From NCBI GenBank assembly GCA_020744425.1, contig JAGMUV010000017.1, positions 1,426,001 to 1,490,000 on the forward strand: a stretch of 64,000 bases of DNA, in the 5' to 3' direction. Shown here one piece after another: positions 22,776 to 33,995 of this stretch. The stretch comes from Dactylonectria macrodidyma (lineage: Eukaryota > Ascomycota > Sordariomycetes > Hypocreales > Nectriaceae). The translations under genes were made by a program, and so were the position numbers. How positions within the stretch are numbered: position 1 is the stretch's first letter; every line of letters begins with the position of its first letter. The notes under the pieces are model-generated. The model did no database searches. It was not told where the DNA came from and saw nothing but the letters and a program-made list of their open reading frames with translations.

Positions 22776-25017
22776 CCCATCGAGTGCGGATGGACCCCAT
22801 TTTCGCCAAGGGCGGGGTAAAGCCAATCAGGGCTTATGGGACCACTAGAATAATCGAATCATATGCTAAGATTCAGGGTACCTCGATTCCTCTATAGATT
22901 TTGGGTGTGCCAGAGGTACCAACAATCTCCATCAGTACATAGCGGTACGTTACAGTCTAAGCAGCCTTTTCGAGTCTTTTTTCGCTGTTGCGGCTGTTGA
23001 GTGAGGCTATTCCTAGATACCTCACTTAGAGCCTGGCGTTTCTTCCTCCTGCCGCAATAGGTGCAAGGCGAGTTAACCCCCCTTGATCCCTTGCGATGGT
23101 GCTGCCAAGGAATAGATGTTTTCCTCTTATCTGAAGCCCGTTGAGGTCGTGAAAGTCTTCGACCTCCTGCTAATGGTCCAAACTGTTGAATAAGCTGGGA
23201 TGCAAGCAGTCGCCGCCATTGATACTGGGTCTTAACCTTTTGCCACTCGGGCTTACCCCAGAGCTGCAGGAAGAAGCTATTTACAACGATCACTTCTAGT
23301 AGGAAATTCCAAGCAAGTGCCTGCCAGCCTCCTCGACGAATAGGGCGGTTATATTGATAATAGGACCTCATCTGGTCACTAATATCAACCCCATTCATCT
23401 TATGGTTATATTTATCAATTGCCTCAGGCACCGGGAGGTTCTTCCGGACGTCTGGGCCGAAGGCTTCTTTCCGGGCAGCCCGCTTTCCAGCAGAGCTTCC
23501 GGCCGGCCGGCGCCGGAGACGGATAACCTCCCGGCCGTCTCGGAAGACGGTTGTCAAGAAGAGGACAAGGGCGTTATCCTTCCAGGTGAATTGGTTGACC
23601 TATGAAGAGACAAATTGATCAGTATGGAGATATCTATAGAAAGCAGTTTGCAATACCATACCTCCCCATCTAAGGTAGGGATGCAATGGATCTGACCCCA
23701 AGGAATACCCTGGCCTTCTGCTTCCTTCTCGGCGATGAGGATCTTATCTATCCCACTGTCTTTCCGGCAGGTCCCGGAAGCTCCGACCTGCTGCTTCCGG
23801 AGGGCCCGGAGAAGCCGTACGGAAGCAAAGAGATTGTCTAGGAATACGTGGTAGACTGCAGCCGGAAGTAGGGTAATAAGTGTCGTTACAACCCGTTGCG
23901 TTGGCGTTAACGGGTCCCACTTTGCGGCAGCTGCTCCAGCCTTGCTGCCTGCCGGCCGGGCCTGAGGGACTAGTCCGTATGGGCCCTTTCCGTGTACGTG
24001 CCAGAGCCACCGGAGGCAGTAGCCCGATTGGGCAAGGATCCAGACCTTGAAGCCGGTTGGGATCGGCTTCGTCGGTATTGTCGTCGTCTCTAGGGACCGG
24101 CCCGTAAACCGGACCATAGCCTCGTCAACGGTAAGGTCGGAGCCGGCTGTATAGAAGGAATCCCCAGTCTCCTGGATATGGGCTGACCACTCATTAACCT
24201 TCCGGTATATATCTGGCATTCCGGCTTGGGCGGGGGCTTGGGCCCGGGCCTGGCCTTGACCTCCTGACTGGCTGGGCTGGAATTCAGAGGTATCAAAGAT
24301 ACGTAGCTGCCGGAGCAGACTTTGGAAGCGGTCCCGGGAGATAAACCGGGTGAATAGATAGATAGGATCCTCCTTTTGCTGTTGAGTTGACCAATATCTT
24401 GATATTTGAGGTTCGCTATGTATCCCCATATAAAGCAGGATTCCTAAGAAGAGGTAAATCTCATCTACAGAAGTCTTCCTCCGATCATACACTCTTGACC
24501 GTTTAGCCCGGGGACCTTCCTTAGATAACGGCGCTGCATTCGTCCATTGCACCCACCGCTCAATAAGGCCCCGGGGAACGTACCGGAGGAATAGGTCAAG
24601 CGGGGCTGCCGGCAGCTCCCGTATCTCTCGGGGCCGGGTCGGTACGTCAAAGGGTACGAAGGAGCCCGGCGGCCCGCGCTCGACAGCCGGAGGTTCGTGG
24701 GGCCGGACTGTGCTGTTATCGCACCGCTCCGGCGTACAGTCGGCAGTGCAGGCGACAGCGAGGTCTTCAGGAAGGATCTCAACCACAATACAGCTCCGTA
24801 CGGAAGCCCTGGAGGCACCGGAGGCATCAGAAGCATCAGAATCACTAGAAGACATCGCAGCATTGAACAAAATGACGGTTTTGGTGGTGACAGCAGGTAA
24901 GAAAACATAGGTGCAAATGATGTTTCGTCATGTACTGATTGAAGTGCGGAGTAAAAGTGGGTATAAGAGTGGGTATTTTGGCCTTGGCGAAAATGGGGTC
25001 CATCCGCACTCGATGGG
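22776..25017 (-). mobile_element. Intact piggyBac-type transposon
   Basis: A 2242-bp element bounded by perfect 36-bp terminal inverted repeats, 22776-22811 and 24982-25017, beginning CCCATCGAGTGCGGATGG. It encodes a complete piggyBac-type transposase on the minus strand. It sits between the DhaK-DhaL linker (ITRLDTII) and GDGDCG of the Dak pseudogene. The flanks show no TTAA. Removing CCC-to-GGG plus one copy of a flanking AT restores the Dak reading frame exactly, suggesting a 2-bp AT duplication. Perfect repeats and an open transposase suggest recent insertion. Confidence 0.9.
22892..24855 (-). CDS. PiggyBac-type transposase (DDE_Tnp_1_7)
   Basis: Two exons read downward, 24855-23662 and 23599-22892, with a 62-bp intron; 633 aa and no disruption. 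The start at 24855 (MSSSDSDASDASG) is the first ATG of the frame. The N terminus is acidic/serine-rich. The DDE domain has the aspartates in GSDLTVDEAMVRF and YHVFLDNLFAS, followed by GASGTCRKDSG and VDISDQMRSYYQYNRP. The C terminus has a cysteine-rich zinc-binding tail (CTYCGRRKK, then CLDCNVPLCTDGDCWYLWH) like the CRD of piggyBac transposases, which binds the element ends. It lies inside 36-bp perfect terminal repeats, so the element may still be mobile. Confidence 0.92.
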
Positions 25018-25607
25018 ATAGGCGATGGCGATTGCGGCACTACACTACTTGCCGGGTCCAACGCCATCATCAATGCCTTGGAGGGTGGCAAATTGAGAAC
25101 CGCCAGTCTGGACCAGGGAGTCATTGACATCTCAAACACCATTTCTAAAGCCACGGGGGGTACTTCGGGGCGCTATATGCAGTCTTTTTCACATCTCTGG
25201 GGTCCGCAATAGCTGCAAACAAAGCAAACTCAACACAGAGCCGTTTCGGGTTGCTCTGCTCGGCTGCTGCCAACGCATTGGGCAATCTTAAGAAAGTTAC
25301 GGCTGCGATGGAAGGCGACAGAACATTGATGGATGGCCTGATACCGTTCATCAGGGTTCTTACATCGTGAAATGATGCATCGCCTGTTGGCCTTCTCAAC
25401 GATGCCACCGAGGCCGCACAGAAGCGGTGTTGTGCGACCAGCTCCATGGCGAGTCAATTTGGACAAAGCACCTACGTTGCAAGCGAAGAACATTCCGGAT
25501 CAGCCAATGATCTTCCAGACCCAGGAGCGGTCGGCATCGTAAACATTGTTCAGGCTTTGCGAGGTGCAATGGCATCTAAAAAAAGGTGTGTCCACATGAG
25601 CGAGTAG

Positions 25608-26195
25608 TTCGGGTCGGGTTACAGCCCTGGGAAAGCGTTGGGCTACTGTGTAGAGCGATTAGAATAAGATAAAAGCAATAAATTCCCTTCAGAGAGAGCC
25701 CATCTCATCACGAAGCAATGAAGGTCTCATAAAGTCAAACGAAAATTCTCTGTTGCTAGATGAAACCTGCCTAGTGCTCATGATGAAGATGATAGGTTGG
25801 TTGGGCAGGCACGCGTCAGCACCATCGAACTCGCGCGGGTGACCTCGTTGTGCTCTATGCCCGTCCCCTCTATCCCAGATCTGTTGGTTCTCTGAAATCG
25901 AGCCACTTCCCCGCTCCAGCGCCGATTTTCTCATCGTATTTCCTCTCTCAATCCCTCTTGCTGCCCACAAACCCGCTTCACCTTACCCATTATACTCGTT
26001 AAAAGGTTTTGCAACTCATTCTTCGTCTTAAATGGTTCCTTCTTCGTATCGCGTACCTCATTCCACTCGTCGGGCCAAGTTCGAAAAGTATCCCTGGGGC
26101 CTTGCCCACCTATTAGTCCAGTCCAGTTCAGACTTCATTTCCCATTTCCATTGGCCATTTCGGTGGTACCAAGCTTCATTATATCTTTCTCCATC
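25608..26195. other. Intergenic
   Basis: A 588-bp stretch between the Dak pseudogene and an unknown gene. Its last part is CT-rich, as in fungal promoters. No gene is visible. Confidence 0.45.
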
Positions 26196-27309
26196 ATGGC
26201 GGAGCCTGCGTGCGATAACTTCGACGACCAAAGTTCAAACGTGTCGATCCAGCAGCTCTCTGGGATGCATCGTGAGATACTGACTCAGGCTGTCGTCAAT
26301 GTCCTCTCAACTCCAATTGCCGAAGTCACCTTCGGTCAAATAATTGATGGTCTACCCATCAGCGATGTTGCCGTAGATATCCATCTGGGAACACTTTGCG
26401 ATGGCCACCCGCTTCTTGATGAGCGATACGAGCTGTCTTCGGAAGTCATCAGCAAGGCTCAGGAACTCTGCAGCACAGTTGACGCTACAAAAATCCGAAT
26501 GAACCCGAAGGTGAGTGTCGGAGTGTTCTAATGAGAGTTTTAAGCTAACCAGTCAGCTTCTACAAGACTACCAAGTTGCCGCACCCGGCTCTCGAGCCTT
26601 TCAAATGAGATTGATCGAATTGGTTGCCATTGCAACCCACCAAGTGGGTGTCTTGCTATACAAGCAGACCCCGATACTCGATGATAGCAATCATCTCGTC
26701 TCATGGCGACCCGAAGGAGAAGACCTGGACTTTTACCCCGACGGATGGCCAGCAACCTTTTTCCGCCACAGCTGGTATCATGACTTTGACCAATATCCCC
26801 ATGGTGTTGCGGATATGGTTGGCTATTGGGCAGAGTCACGAATCTTCGGCGGTGTAGTTCTGTTTGACCGTCGACAGCAAGACTTTTGCACCGAAGCCGA
26901 TGTGAGTAGCTTATCATTGCCTTACAATATTGCAATTGAGCTGACTAGTCAGCCGGATGCCATCTATTTCCACGCAGATAGACGGGAAGTAACCTATCGC
27001 GTCTTCAAGTTGCTTGATGACCAGAAACAGAAGTTATTGCAGTTCCTCCTCTCTCCAGTAACGCCACCACCATCTTGCCCCCTTCCTATCCTTGGGGACA
27101 AAAACAACCGCACGAGAGTTGACCCCGAGGAACCGATACAGTCAACAGGCATTTATCGTAATCTTTGGGAGCGCAAGCCCTTGGGGGAGGGTGATTATGA
27201 CGACCGGCTCAGAGATGTCGTGGATACCTTCAACTATTTGTCACAGGATGATTGGGCGGCGGCAAAAAGGCGAGCATTACTGAAATATGATAACCATTAC
27301 TCCAAGTAG
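26196..27309 (+). CDS. Hypothetical protein, unknown family
   Basis: Modelled with three exons, 26196-26510, 26557-26901 and 26953-27309, giving 338 aa. Introns are 46 and 51 bp; the second ends in a CTGAC branch-like motif and TCAG, and is free of stops, so a form retaining it would be 355 aa. There is no signal peptide or membrane segment. The protein is acidic and moderately aromatic (PDGWPATFFRHSWYHDFDQYPH), with no motif that I can name. The last part (DDRLRDVVDTFNYLSQDDWA) looks helical. It is convergent with the AAA ATPase gene and only 74 bp from it. I assign no function. Confidence 0.65.
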
Positions 27310-27383
27310 CAGGAATAAGATCGAGGACTTGAGATACGAATATTGAAACGAGCATGGTTCATCAAAATGAAACAGCTAAAGAT

Positions 27384-30300
27384 CTATCTAGCATTGCGAC
27401 TGTCCCTTCTAGCCTTGTACATGAACGCTCGGCCATCCTCATCGACTCCATGGACATCAACAAGATACTGCTTAAACTGCCGAACCATTTTACAGACTTG
27501 TTCAAAGTCTTTTTGATCGAGAGTTGGGTTATCGTTTTTCGTCTTGTTGGGTTTCTGCAAGAACCTGAATTCCGCAAGAGATACGGCCGTCTGAAAGGCT
27601 GTAGAGTAGAATACACATTAGCATCTGTCAAGTCTGGATTGGGAGTCTGGACGTGAAATGCTTTAGTACCATTGCGGATCTCTCGCCCATTCCACTCAAT
27701 TTGGCAGATGGTGTCGTCTTCCAGGACGAACGACTTTGCTCGGCCGGTGATGATGAAGTCCTCGCGGTCGTCGCTGAGCTTGTCGAAGAATTGTCCCCAA
27801 ATCTGCCTCCGGTCTTCAATTCCGAGTTTGTCGTAGTAAATAACCACATGTATTCGCGACATGAATGCGTCGTCGAAATGACCAACTCGATTTGTTGTCA
27901 GAAACAGGACGCCGCGATAGTACTCGATGCATCGAAGAAAGACTGTTTTCGACCTTGGTCAGCCTGAACTTGATGTATGAATATAGGCAGCTTTTTAACT
28001 TACCGGAAACCAAACTGTTCCGCTTTAGGTCAGTAACCTGCCGTTTCTCAAGAAAGACGTCAGCCTCATCAATGAGCATGACAGCTCCCCACTTCTCAGC
28101 GAGCTGGAACCATTTCACAAGTTGTTTCTCCATTTTTACTTCGTCCGTTCCAATGTCTGCAACCGTCAATGAGAGCATAGGGCGACCTGTGTACTCGGCA
28201 ATGCATTCTATTGCGGTTAGTATTACGTCAACACGGTGGTACTGAGTCTCACGTACCAGCAGTCTAGGTCTCGTATTAGCATCATCTCAACCAGCAGAAC
28301 GTCGATTCAGGAAGACTCACATAGGTTTTTCCGACACCAGGGCTACCGTGAAGTAGAAATATCTGTCCCTCGCCTTTGTTCTCGAGGAAATCAGCTCGCC
28401 ACGATCCAGGCGCCGTTGCAGCAGACCCAGGACCAGTGAACTTGTGAATGAGTGCTTTAATCATTTCTTTCCTATCAGCAGGCATGACCAAAGTGTCAAT
28501 TGCCTTCACATTCATTCTGGGCACCTGACAGTACCCAACATCAACTTTCACTACGCGGCATATTAGCATAGCAACAGGATAGGCTCATCAATCATAGCTC
28601 ACCCCATGTTCTCGACTTCAAATCGAAGCCATGCAACAATCTACCGCATAGAAGGTACCGGTGGCGCGGTCCATTGGCTGCACCCGGAATTTCAAGGTCC
28701 TTCTCCACATTGGGGTCGAGAAGGTCGTATCGCGTCCATGGGAAGTCTGTTGGCGGATGCGGCCGGTAGCCCTGGCACTCTTCACACTGACACATGGCGA
28801 GTTCTTGGCCCAGGTCGCTGATGTCGCAGATTTGAGGCGGTTGTATGTCTGACCCTTGAGCATAATAGGACGACAGGTCGACATAAATGCGGCCCTCAAA
28901 CTAGACCAGATTATGAGATGGCAAGTCGGGCTTGAAATTACAACACGTACCTGTCTTTTACCAGAATCTAATAAACGACCTGAATAGTGCACTTGCCCTC
29001 CTCGGAGAAGGTCGTACCATTTCTTTCCATTTTCTTCAAGTCTCTGTCGAGTTGCTCCGCCGTCCTCTCTATCGATAAATTCACACGGGAAGAGCTTCAG
29101 TGAGTTGATTTGTCGCTCTCCGTCGAATTGCGGGATGGTAACGGTCTTGGCACACCGTCCGACAAATCGGCCGTCAAAATCCAAGTTCCACAAATTAACA
29201 ACATATTGCTTAACACGTCGTCCTCCAATGAGGTCCACTAGTTCAGAGCTGTCAAGAGAGTTGACAATGTACGCAGATAGGTGGCCATCCGATTCAAAGT
29301 AGACAGTGATTCCGGGCCTGTAGAGATACCATAACATCCCGTATGTGCAGGAGTTTCGATCATGGCGGGCTTTCTCTTCCAAGAGGTCGTTATACACGGC
29401 GCCTCTGAAATAGTCCAGGAGTATTGCGAGATGTCTTGCTCCAACTGTTCGATAAGCTTGTTTCTCGGCAACTGAGCCAACCGTTTTGTTGTCAGTGCGG
29501 GAGGAGTCGTCCTCCGGTGTTTCAAGACTGCGGTGCGACTCGAGATAAGCCTCCATCTCCTCATAATGATGCGCTATCAGCATATATGGCGCCTGGAGCT
29601 CCAGCGTCTCGCCTCCGAGGTTCGCTGGGTAATATTGAACAAGGCTTCCAATCGCCTTGATCAGCTCAGTCGAGTTGATGTTGACCCTTGTAGTGCTGAT
29701 CCTCACGGTCAGATTGGGGTTACTCAGGATGCCTTTTTGCATGATGCGCTCAATTTCGTGTTCCATACGATGCGGGTTGTCAGGCAACGATGTTTCGAGC
29801 ACCGTAACGATGTCGAAGACAGAACGATCCGCAGAGCGCACTCCTTTCCTCGCAACAGAAAGATCGAAAGGTCCTTCCCAGGATTGTCCAGTGATGACGT
29901 TTTTTCCGCGATCAATGTATTCAACGGAGTATGAGACGTCCTCCATTGGGTCGTCGCTGCTCGGTTCCTTCTTTTTCTCCCTTTCCTTAGGGTTTCCATC
30001 TTCATCGTCAGTGTACAAGTCATTGTGCTCAGTTGGTCGCAGGTCTTGACCGCATTCTGGGCACTTCCAGATGTAAAAGTCAACAAGGATTTGGTGAGAC
30101 CGCCCGATTCTCTTGCAGTACAGAGGCGCTGAGGACTCCCAGAAATCCACTGGCTCAGCCTCTTTCCCATTCTCATCTGAGTTGGCCTCTCTATCGCCGG
30201 GCTTGGCTGAGCTATCCTTGTTGTTCTTGAGGTTTTTTGCTGGGACTTTAGCATCACATGAAGATTTGCCGGCGTCATCTACCGGTAAGGGCTTCATTGT

Positions 30301-30447
30301 GGGGGAGACTGTTCCATTATCAAGCCCTACCGCATCGTCGGGCTTGATAAGTACGGACGAGGAAGCAGGGACGACTTCATCAGTCGTGACAACTGTAGAA
30401 GCACTTGTCCTCTTCCCCGAGGAACCTTCGGCAACATCAACAGCCAT
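27384..30447 (-). CDS. AAA+ ATPase with DUF7025-like N-terminal region
   Basis: Seven exons read downward: 30447-28951, 28900-28603, 28550-28321, 28263-28257 (7 nt), 28207-28004, 27942-27670 and 27598-27384, giving 907 aa in frame. The N-terminal 120 residues are disordered. A DUF7025-like region follows (LEVLETSLPDN-type helices, then YPANLGGETLELQAPYMLI and ITVYFESDGHLSAYIVN). The AAA domain has Walker A (LLHGSPGVGKTYT), Walker B (AVMLIDEADVFLE), sensor (GVLFLTTNRVGHFDDAFMSR) and a helical lid. The microexon ACTGCTG codes T-A-E(part) directly after Walker A. The family is abundant in filamentous fungi and its substrates are unknown. It is divergent from the DUF7708-type gene at 31109. Confidence 0.85.
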
Positions 30448-31108
30448 CGTTCATCGGTGAGCAGAGCGTGCGGAGCGGCAAGATGAGGCGTTTCTCGTGG
30501 GGATCCGTCCCCACCTGAAGATCCACGAGTCAACGAGTAAGCTGGATTGAACTGAGCTTTTGAGACGGACACCCGGGGCAACCAGTATGACTGTCTCGTA
30601 AGATGACAGTGGATTATAGTTCTTGAGGCTGGGAAACACAAAGATTGAGGAAGTGGGACAGACTGGGCAGAATGGTCAGACAGACCCTCTTGCCATTATC
30701 CTTACCCCGTCTCACACACGCACGTTCCAGCGTTTTGGCTGCCTGCTAAGCCAGAAGGTCTCTGTGGACCATGGTAAAACCGCAAGAAGCGCCCGCGGTC
30801 CAATCCCCCCCCCAACGCCATCCATGTGGCCATAAGGGCATGGCCTCATTTGGTCTAGGATCTTCATCATCCCACATTTCCCAAGCCCGTCGGCCTATCA
30901 ATGGCAACTTTTCTGTCAAGTCCTACGTGAAATTCGGCCCCCAACGAGGCTTGTCGCTTAGGCTGCAGCAGATCCATGGCCCCTACAGGGATTGTGGTTG
31001 GCGTTATTTGCGAGGTAGTCAGCGGGGCACAAAACCGCTCATCAAGGCGCCAAGAGGCATCGCATCCAACGTTGATCTGAAGGCTTCAGTGAGACATGTT
31101 TCGTAGCC
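30448..31108. promoter_or_regulatory. Divergent promoter of AAA ATPase and DUF7708-type genes
   Basis: A 661-bp gap between divergent genes. It holds a run of nine C at about 30806-30815. No gene or clear binding-site repeat is visible. Confidence 0.4.
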
Positions 31109-33225
31109 ATGCATCCAGAAGATAAGGCGCCGGACATAACGCCAATCGTCCGCCAATATAGTCTCGAAGTGGAAAAATCGCAACCAGACGATTCACTCTC
31201 CCAAGCGCTGGGGCTAGTAGCGAAGCAAGACAGCCATGAGACAAGATCCAGGCAGCAAGCCCTTGAATGGAAGAAGTGGCTCCAATTTGGAGAGAGCCAG
31301 AGGTGAACAAGTAACCGTTTACTTCTTCCCCCAACATTGAGCTGATACTTGCAAGTGACGATATCCTGGGCCCGCTTGAACAGCAGCGGGCAGAATTAGT
31401 ACGAACATGGGAAAACTTCCAGCACCTCTTTCATGGCGAGGGAGAGGCTGCCGTTCCTCCCAACAGCATCCCCACGATTGATACTCTGCGCGGGGCAATC
31501 AATCAGGCACAAAATGCCTGGCTGGCCAAGAAGACAAAGGGATTTGGGAAAGCAAAAGATCGCTTTTTCGATTTCCTAGACACGATGAGCGACCATTCGT
31601 ATCTCTTCAATGTCATTCCCAGTGGTGACAAGTATGTATCTTTGATCACTGGCGTTGTGTCTTCGGTGGTTGTGGTAAGATGACGCACTAATCGTGTCGT
31701 GCTGTCGAGTGCTGAAGTGATTTGCAGGCGTCGACAAACTACAAGAAGATTGCCGAGGGATTTTCTATGGCTCTCGTGGATATATCCAGCGACCTCCACT
31801 TTGTGACTAAGAACGCTGAGATTGCCGACAGTCTAGAAATGAGAAAACTTGTCGTCGAACTCTACGTGGGAGTCTTCAAATTGCTCTGCCATACCCTGGA
31901 ATGGTTCAAACGAAAGAAGAATCGATTTTTCTCTGCCCTCAATAAGAACTTCTACGACGACACAGTGGACAGCCTGGTACATGGGATACGGAGAACTGTC
32001 CAGAAAGTGAGGGACGAGGCTCAGTATATCGCGAACGGTCGCGTTGAGCGCATCGAAGGCATGGTGCATCACGCACTCTCCCTCCGAGCGGTGGCAAGCG
32101 AAAGCCGTAACGACGACGTTGAAACAACCCAAAAAAGGCTTGAAAATGCAAAGCAAAGTTTGGGGTACTCGTCGGTTCGGACTTTGGTGTCTGTCGAGGA
32201 GCAGCAGGCACTCAGTACGTTCATTCGGTGCTTACATCAGAGATGCAAACTAACTTAGACTCCAAGATCGTACACACCAGACCTCAAAGCAGGCAAAGCC
32301 CAGTCAGTCCGAAATTGTCTCAGTAAAACAACCGAATAGTTTGAAGGAAGTTGAAGTTGATGAGAACTCTGGTTCCGAAAACGGTAAGAAATGTGCACCT
32401 CTACATCGTTGATTATACACTGACCTCCCAGACTCCACTGAAGAACTATGCTCCCGCTATGAGGTTGAACAGCTCTGCAAATCACTTTCAGTTTACCTTG
32501 AAGACGGCCGAGAAGATGTTACCCGTGCCATTTCAAGCAATCTGCCTTCAATCCCGGGTGAGGTTCTAGCCCAGATGCAGTTGTGGATCAAGACTCCCAA
32601 GTCAAAGATGCTCTGGGCTTGTGGCGAACCAGTCGCGCCATACGGATCTGGCCTTTCTGGCGCAGCAATGCGATTGAGTGCCGTGAGCATGGAATCAGGC
32701 CTGCCATGCGTGTCGTTCTTTTGCAAGCCACGCTATGGTTTCACGGCAGCATCCAACATTACTGCAAAGGAAGCCGGCCTGATCGCCCTGCTCTACTCTG
32801 TCATCGCGCAGCTCGCGTACCTCCTTCCGCCTGAGTTTCCGTTCACTGAAAATCTGGACGAAGCAAGTTTCAAACGCCTTGACGGTACAATGGACAGTGT
32901 CCCTGCTGCGCTACAAATAATCCAATACCTCCTATTTCATGCACCGCCATCTCTGATTTGGGTATTGGACGGGCTTCAACTTGCGGAGAATCAGGCTACG
33001 ATACCCCATCTGAGGTTATTTTTTCGAATCCTCCGTAATCAGGAGAATAGGCGGCTCTCAAAGATCTGTTTCACCACAGATGGCAACAGCTATGTTTTGA
33101 TGAGAAATATGCATGCTTCTGAGCGTGTTGACGCCTCCAGAATGTCACAGCGCTTGCCTGGACACGCATTAGTTGGCGGGAGGGATATCAATGAGCTGGG
33201 GGGTCCTAGAGTCGGGGGATTCTGA
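31109..33225 (+). CDS. DUF7708-type protein, one splice junction unresolved
   Basis: Exons 31109-31302, 31356-31674 and 31728-32214 join in frame. They encode the helical region found at the N terminus of many fungal NACHT proteins (WENFQHLFHGEG, AINQAQNAWLAKKTKGFGKA, ASTNYKKIAEGFSMALVDIS, VELYVGVFKLLCHTLEWF). Later exons about 32259-32383 and 32432-33225 carry a second open region (GLPCVSFFCKPRYGF, LLFHAPPSLIWVLDGLQ). The strong donor GTACGT at 32215 and acceptor TTAG at 32258 give a 44-bp intron that leaves the next exon out of frame. Weaker donors give introns of 39 or 31 bp in frame. So the gene is either unusually spliced or frameshifted. There is no Walker A, so it is not a full NACHT protein. 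Confidence 0.6.
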
Positions 33226-33644
33226 ATGAATGATATTAATATCCAACATCCAGCCAGAGGTCGTTATTGGGTATTGCAGCTGTTGCGGACAAAAAGGAAT
33301 TCTTCACGAGGAACCATTTGTAACTGAGGAAGAAGATTGTCTCTTTATAGAAATTATTCATCAACCTTGACGGACGTGATTTTTGTGGGCTACTATAATC
33401 TGATCACAAGATGGCAACAAATACCGTCAATCTCAATGCAGAGCTACTTCGTGCTTTGCCTTTCTCAACCACGTAACGCAAACTCGGCACGTCTCAAATG
33501 AGAGATAGGTGGTTCCATTGGGTGTTTATAAGCCGCTTTCCAGATTTAGTACCTGATTGTGTTCAAATTCCTCGTTTCTAACTTGATAGTAAAGAGTGGT
33601 GTTTGAGATAATACAATATTACACAGGTTCATCCTCTTTCGAAA
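33226..33644. other. Intergenic, convergent 3' ends
   Basis: A 419-bp stretch with no visible gene or repeat. Confidence 0.4.
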
Positions 33645-33995
33645 TCATTCCTTCTGAGCCTCGCTGTCACCCTTCCACCAATACCAAATAGCCTTACACC
33701 AAAACCATGTCTCGATAGTGCCCATGATGCTTAGTACTACAAGCAGGAAAATCTTCATATTCTTGCTGACCCCGAGTACTTCGAGACTGAATGTCGGGTA
33801 TGACGGGTTTGCCGAACCGGGTTGTTGGGAATCAAATTCTTTTTTTGTGATTCTTTTTTCGGCCTTGCTCTGCGCAAGTAGGCGGTTTTGTGTGGAGAAA
33901 GCTCGTGGAAATAAGGCATATGATTGTGAATAGGCAACGGCTTGAGTCAATCGAGGAGTGACACGCACCCGCAGCATGCAGTTGACAGAGCGCAT
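33645..33995 (-). CDS. Small mitochondrial single-pass membrane protein
   Basis: Single exon of 116 aa from the ATG at 33995 (MRSVNCMLRVRVTPRLTQ). The N-terminal 40 residues are rich in Arg and Ser and lack acidic residues, ending near RAFSTQNRLLAQS, a typical mitochondrial presequence. One hydrophobic segment near the C terminus (NMKIFLLVVLSIMGTIETWF) is followed by an aromatic stretch (WCKAIWYWWKG). It is probably a small inner-membrane protein, perhaps a respiratory-complex or assembly subunit; the specific role is unknown. The frame runs further upstream without an ATG better suited to a presequence. Confidence 0.62.
   Translation of the reverse strand: MRSVNCMLRVRVTPRLTQAVAYSQSYALFPRAFSTQNRLLAQSKAEKRITKKEFDSQQPGSANPSYPTFSLEVLGVSKNMKIFLLVVLSIMGTIETWFWCKAIWYWWKGDSEAQKE

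Larger units (their letters stand above)
21031..25607 (+). pseudogene. Dihydroxyacetone kinase, decayed and split by a transposon
   Basis: Recognisable exons carry both halves of a fungal Dak. The DhaK domain starts with an exon ending at 21151 (LSGAIRGFIAAYPQARYNRA), then 21239-21292 and from 21343 (HVGYVGQGLLDAAVCGAIFA, IVENYAGDKMNFTLAAER, IGVHNEPG with the substrate-binding His, VRVYTGTFLSALNGPSFSI). The DhaL domain resumes at 25018 after the transposon (GDGDCGTTLLAG, ATGGTSG). Lesions are frameshifts near 21750, 21935 and 25170, an AT-rich insert around 22205-22440, the piggyBac insertion at 22776-25017, and an in-frame TGA at 25368-25370 where Trp is expected. The family phosphorylates dihydroxyacetone; this copy cannot make it. 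No start codon could be fixed. Confidence 0.85.

Noticed and set aside
22892..25017. Domesticated transposase gene of the host
   Set aside because: Perfect 36-bp terminal repeats enclose it, so it is an ordinary mobile element.
24465..25154. 229-aa minus-strand open frame overlapping the piggyBac right end
   Set aside because: It crosses the terminal repeat and reads the transposase gene in another frame.
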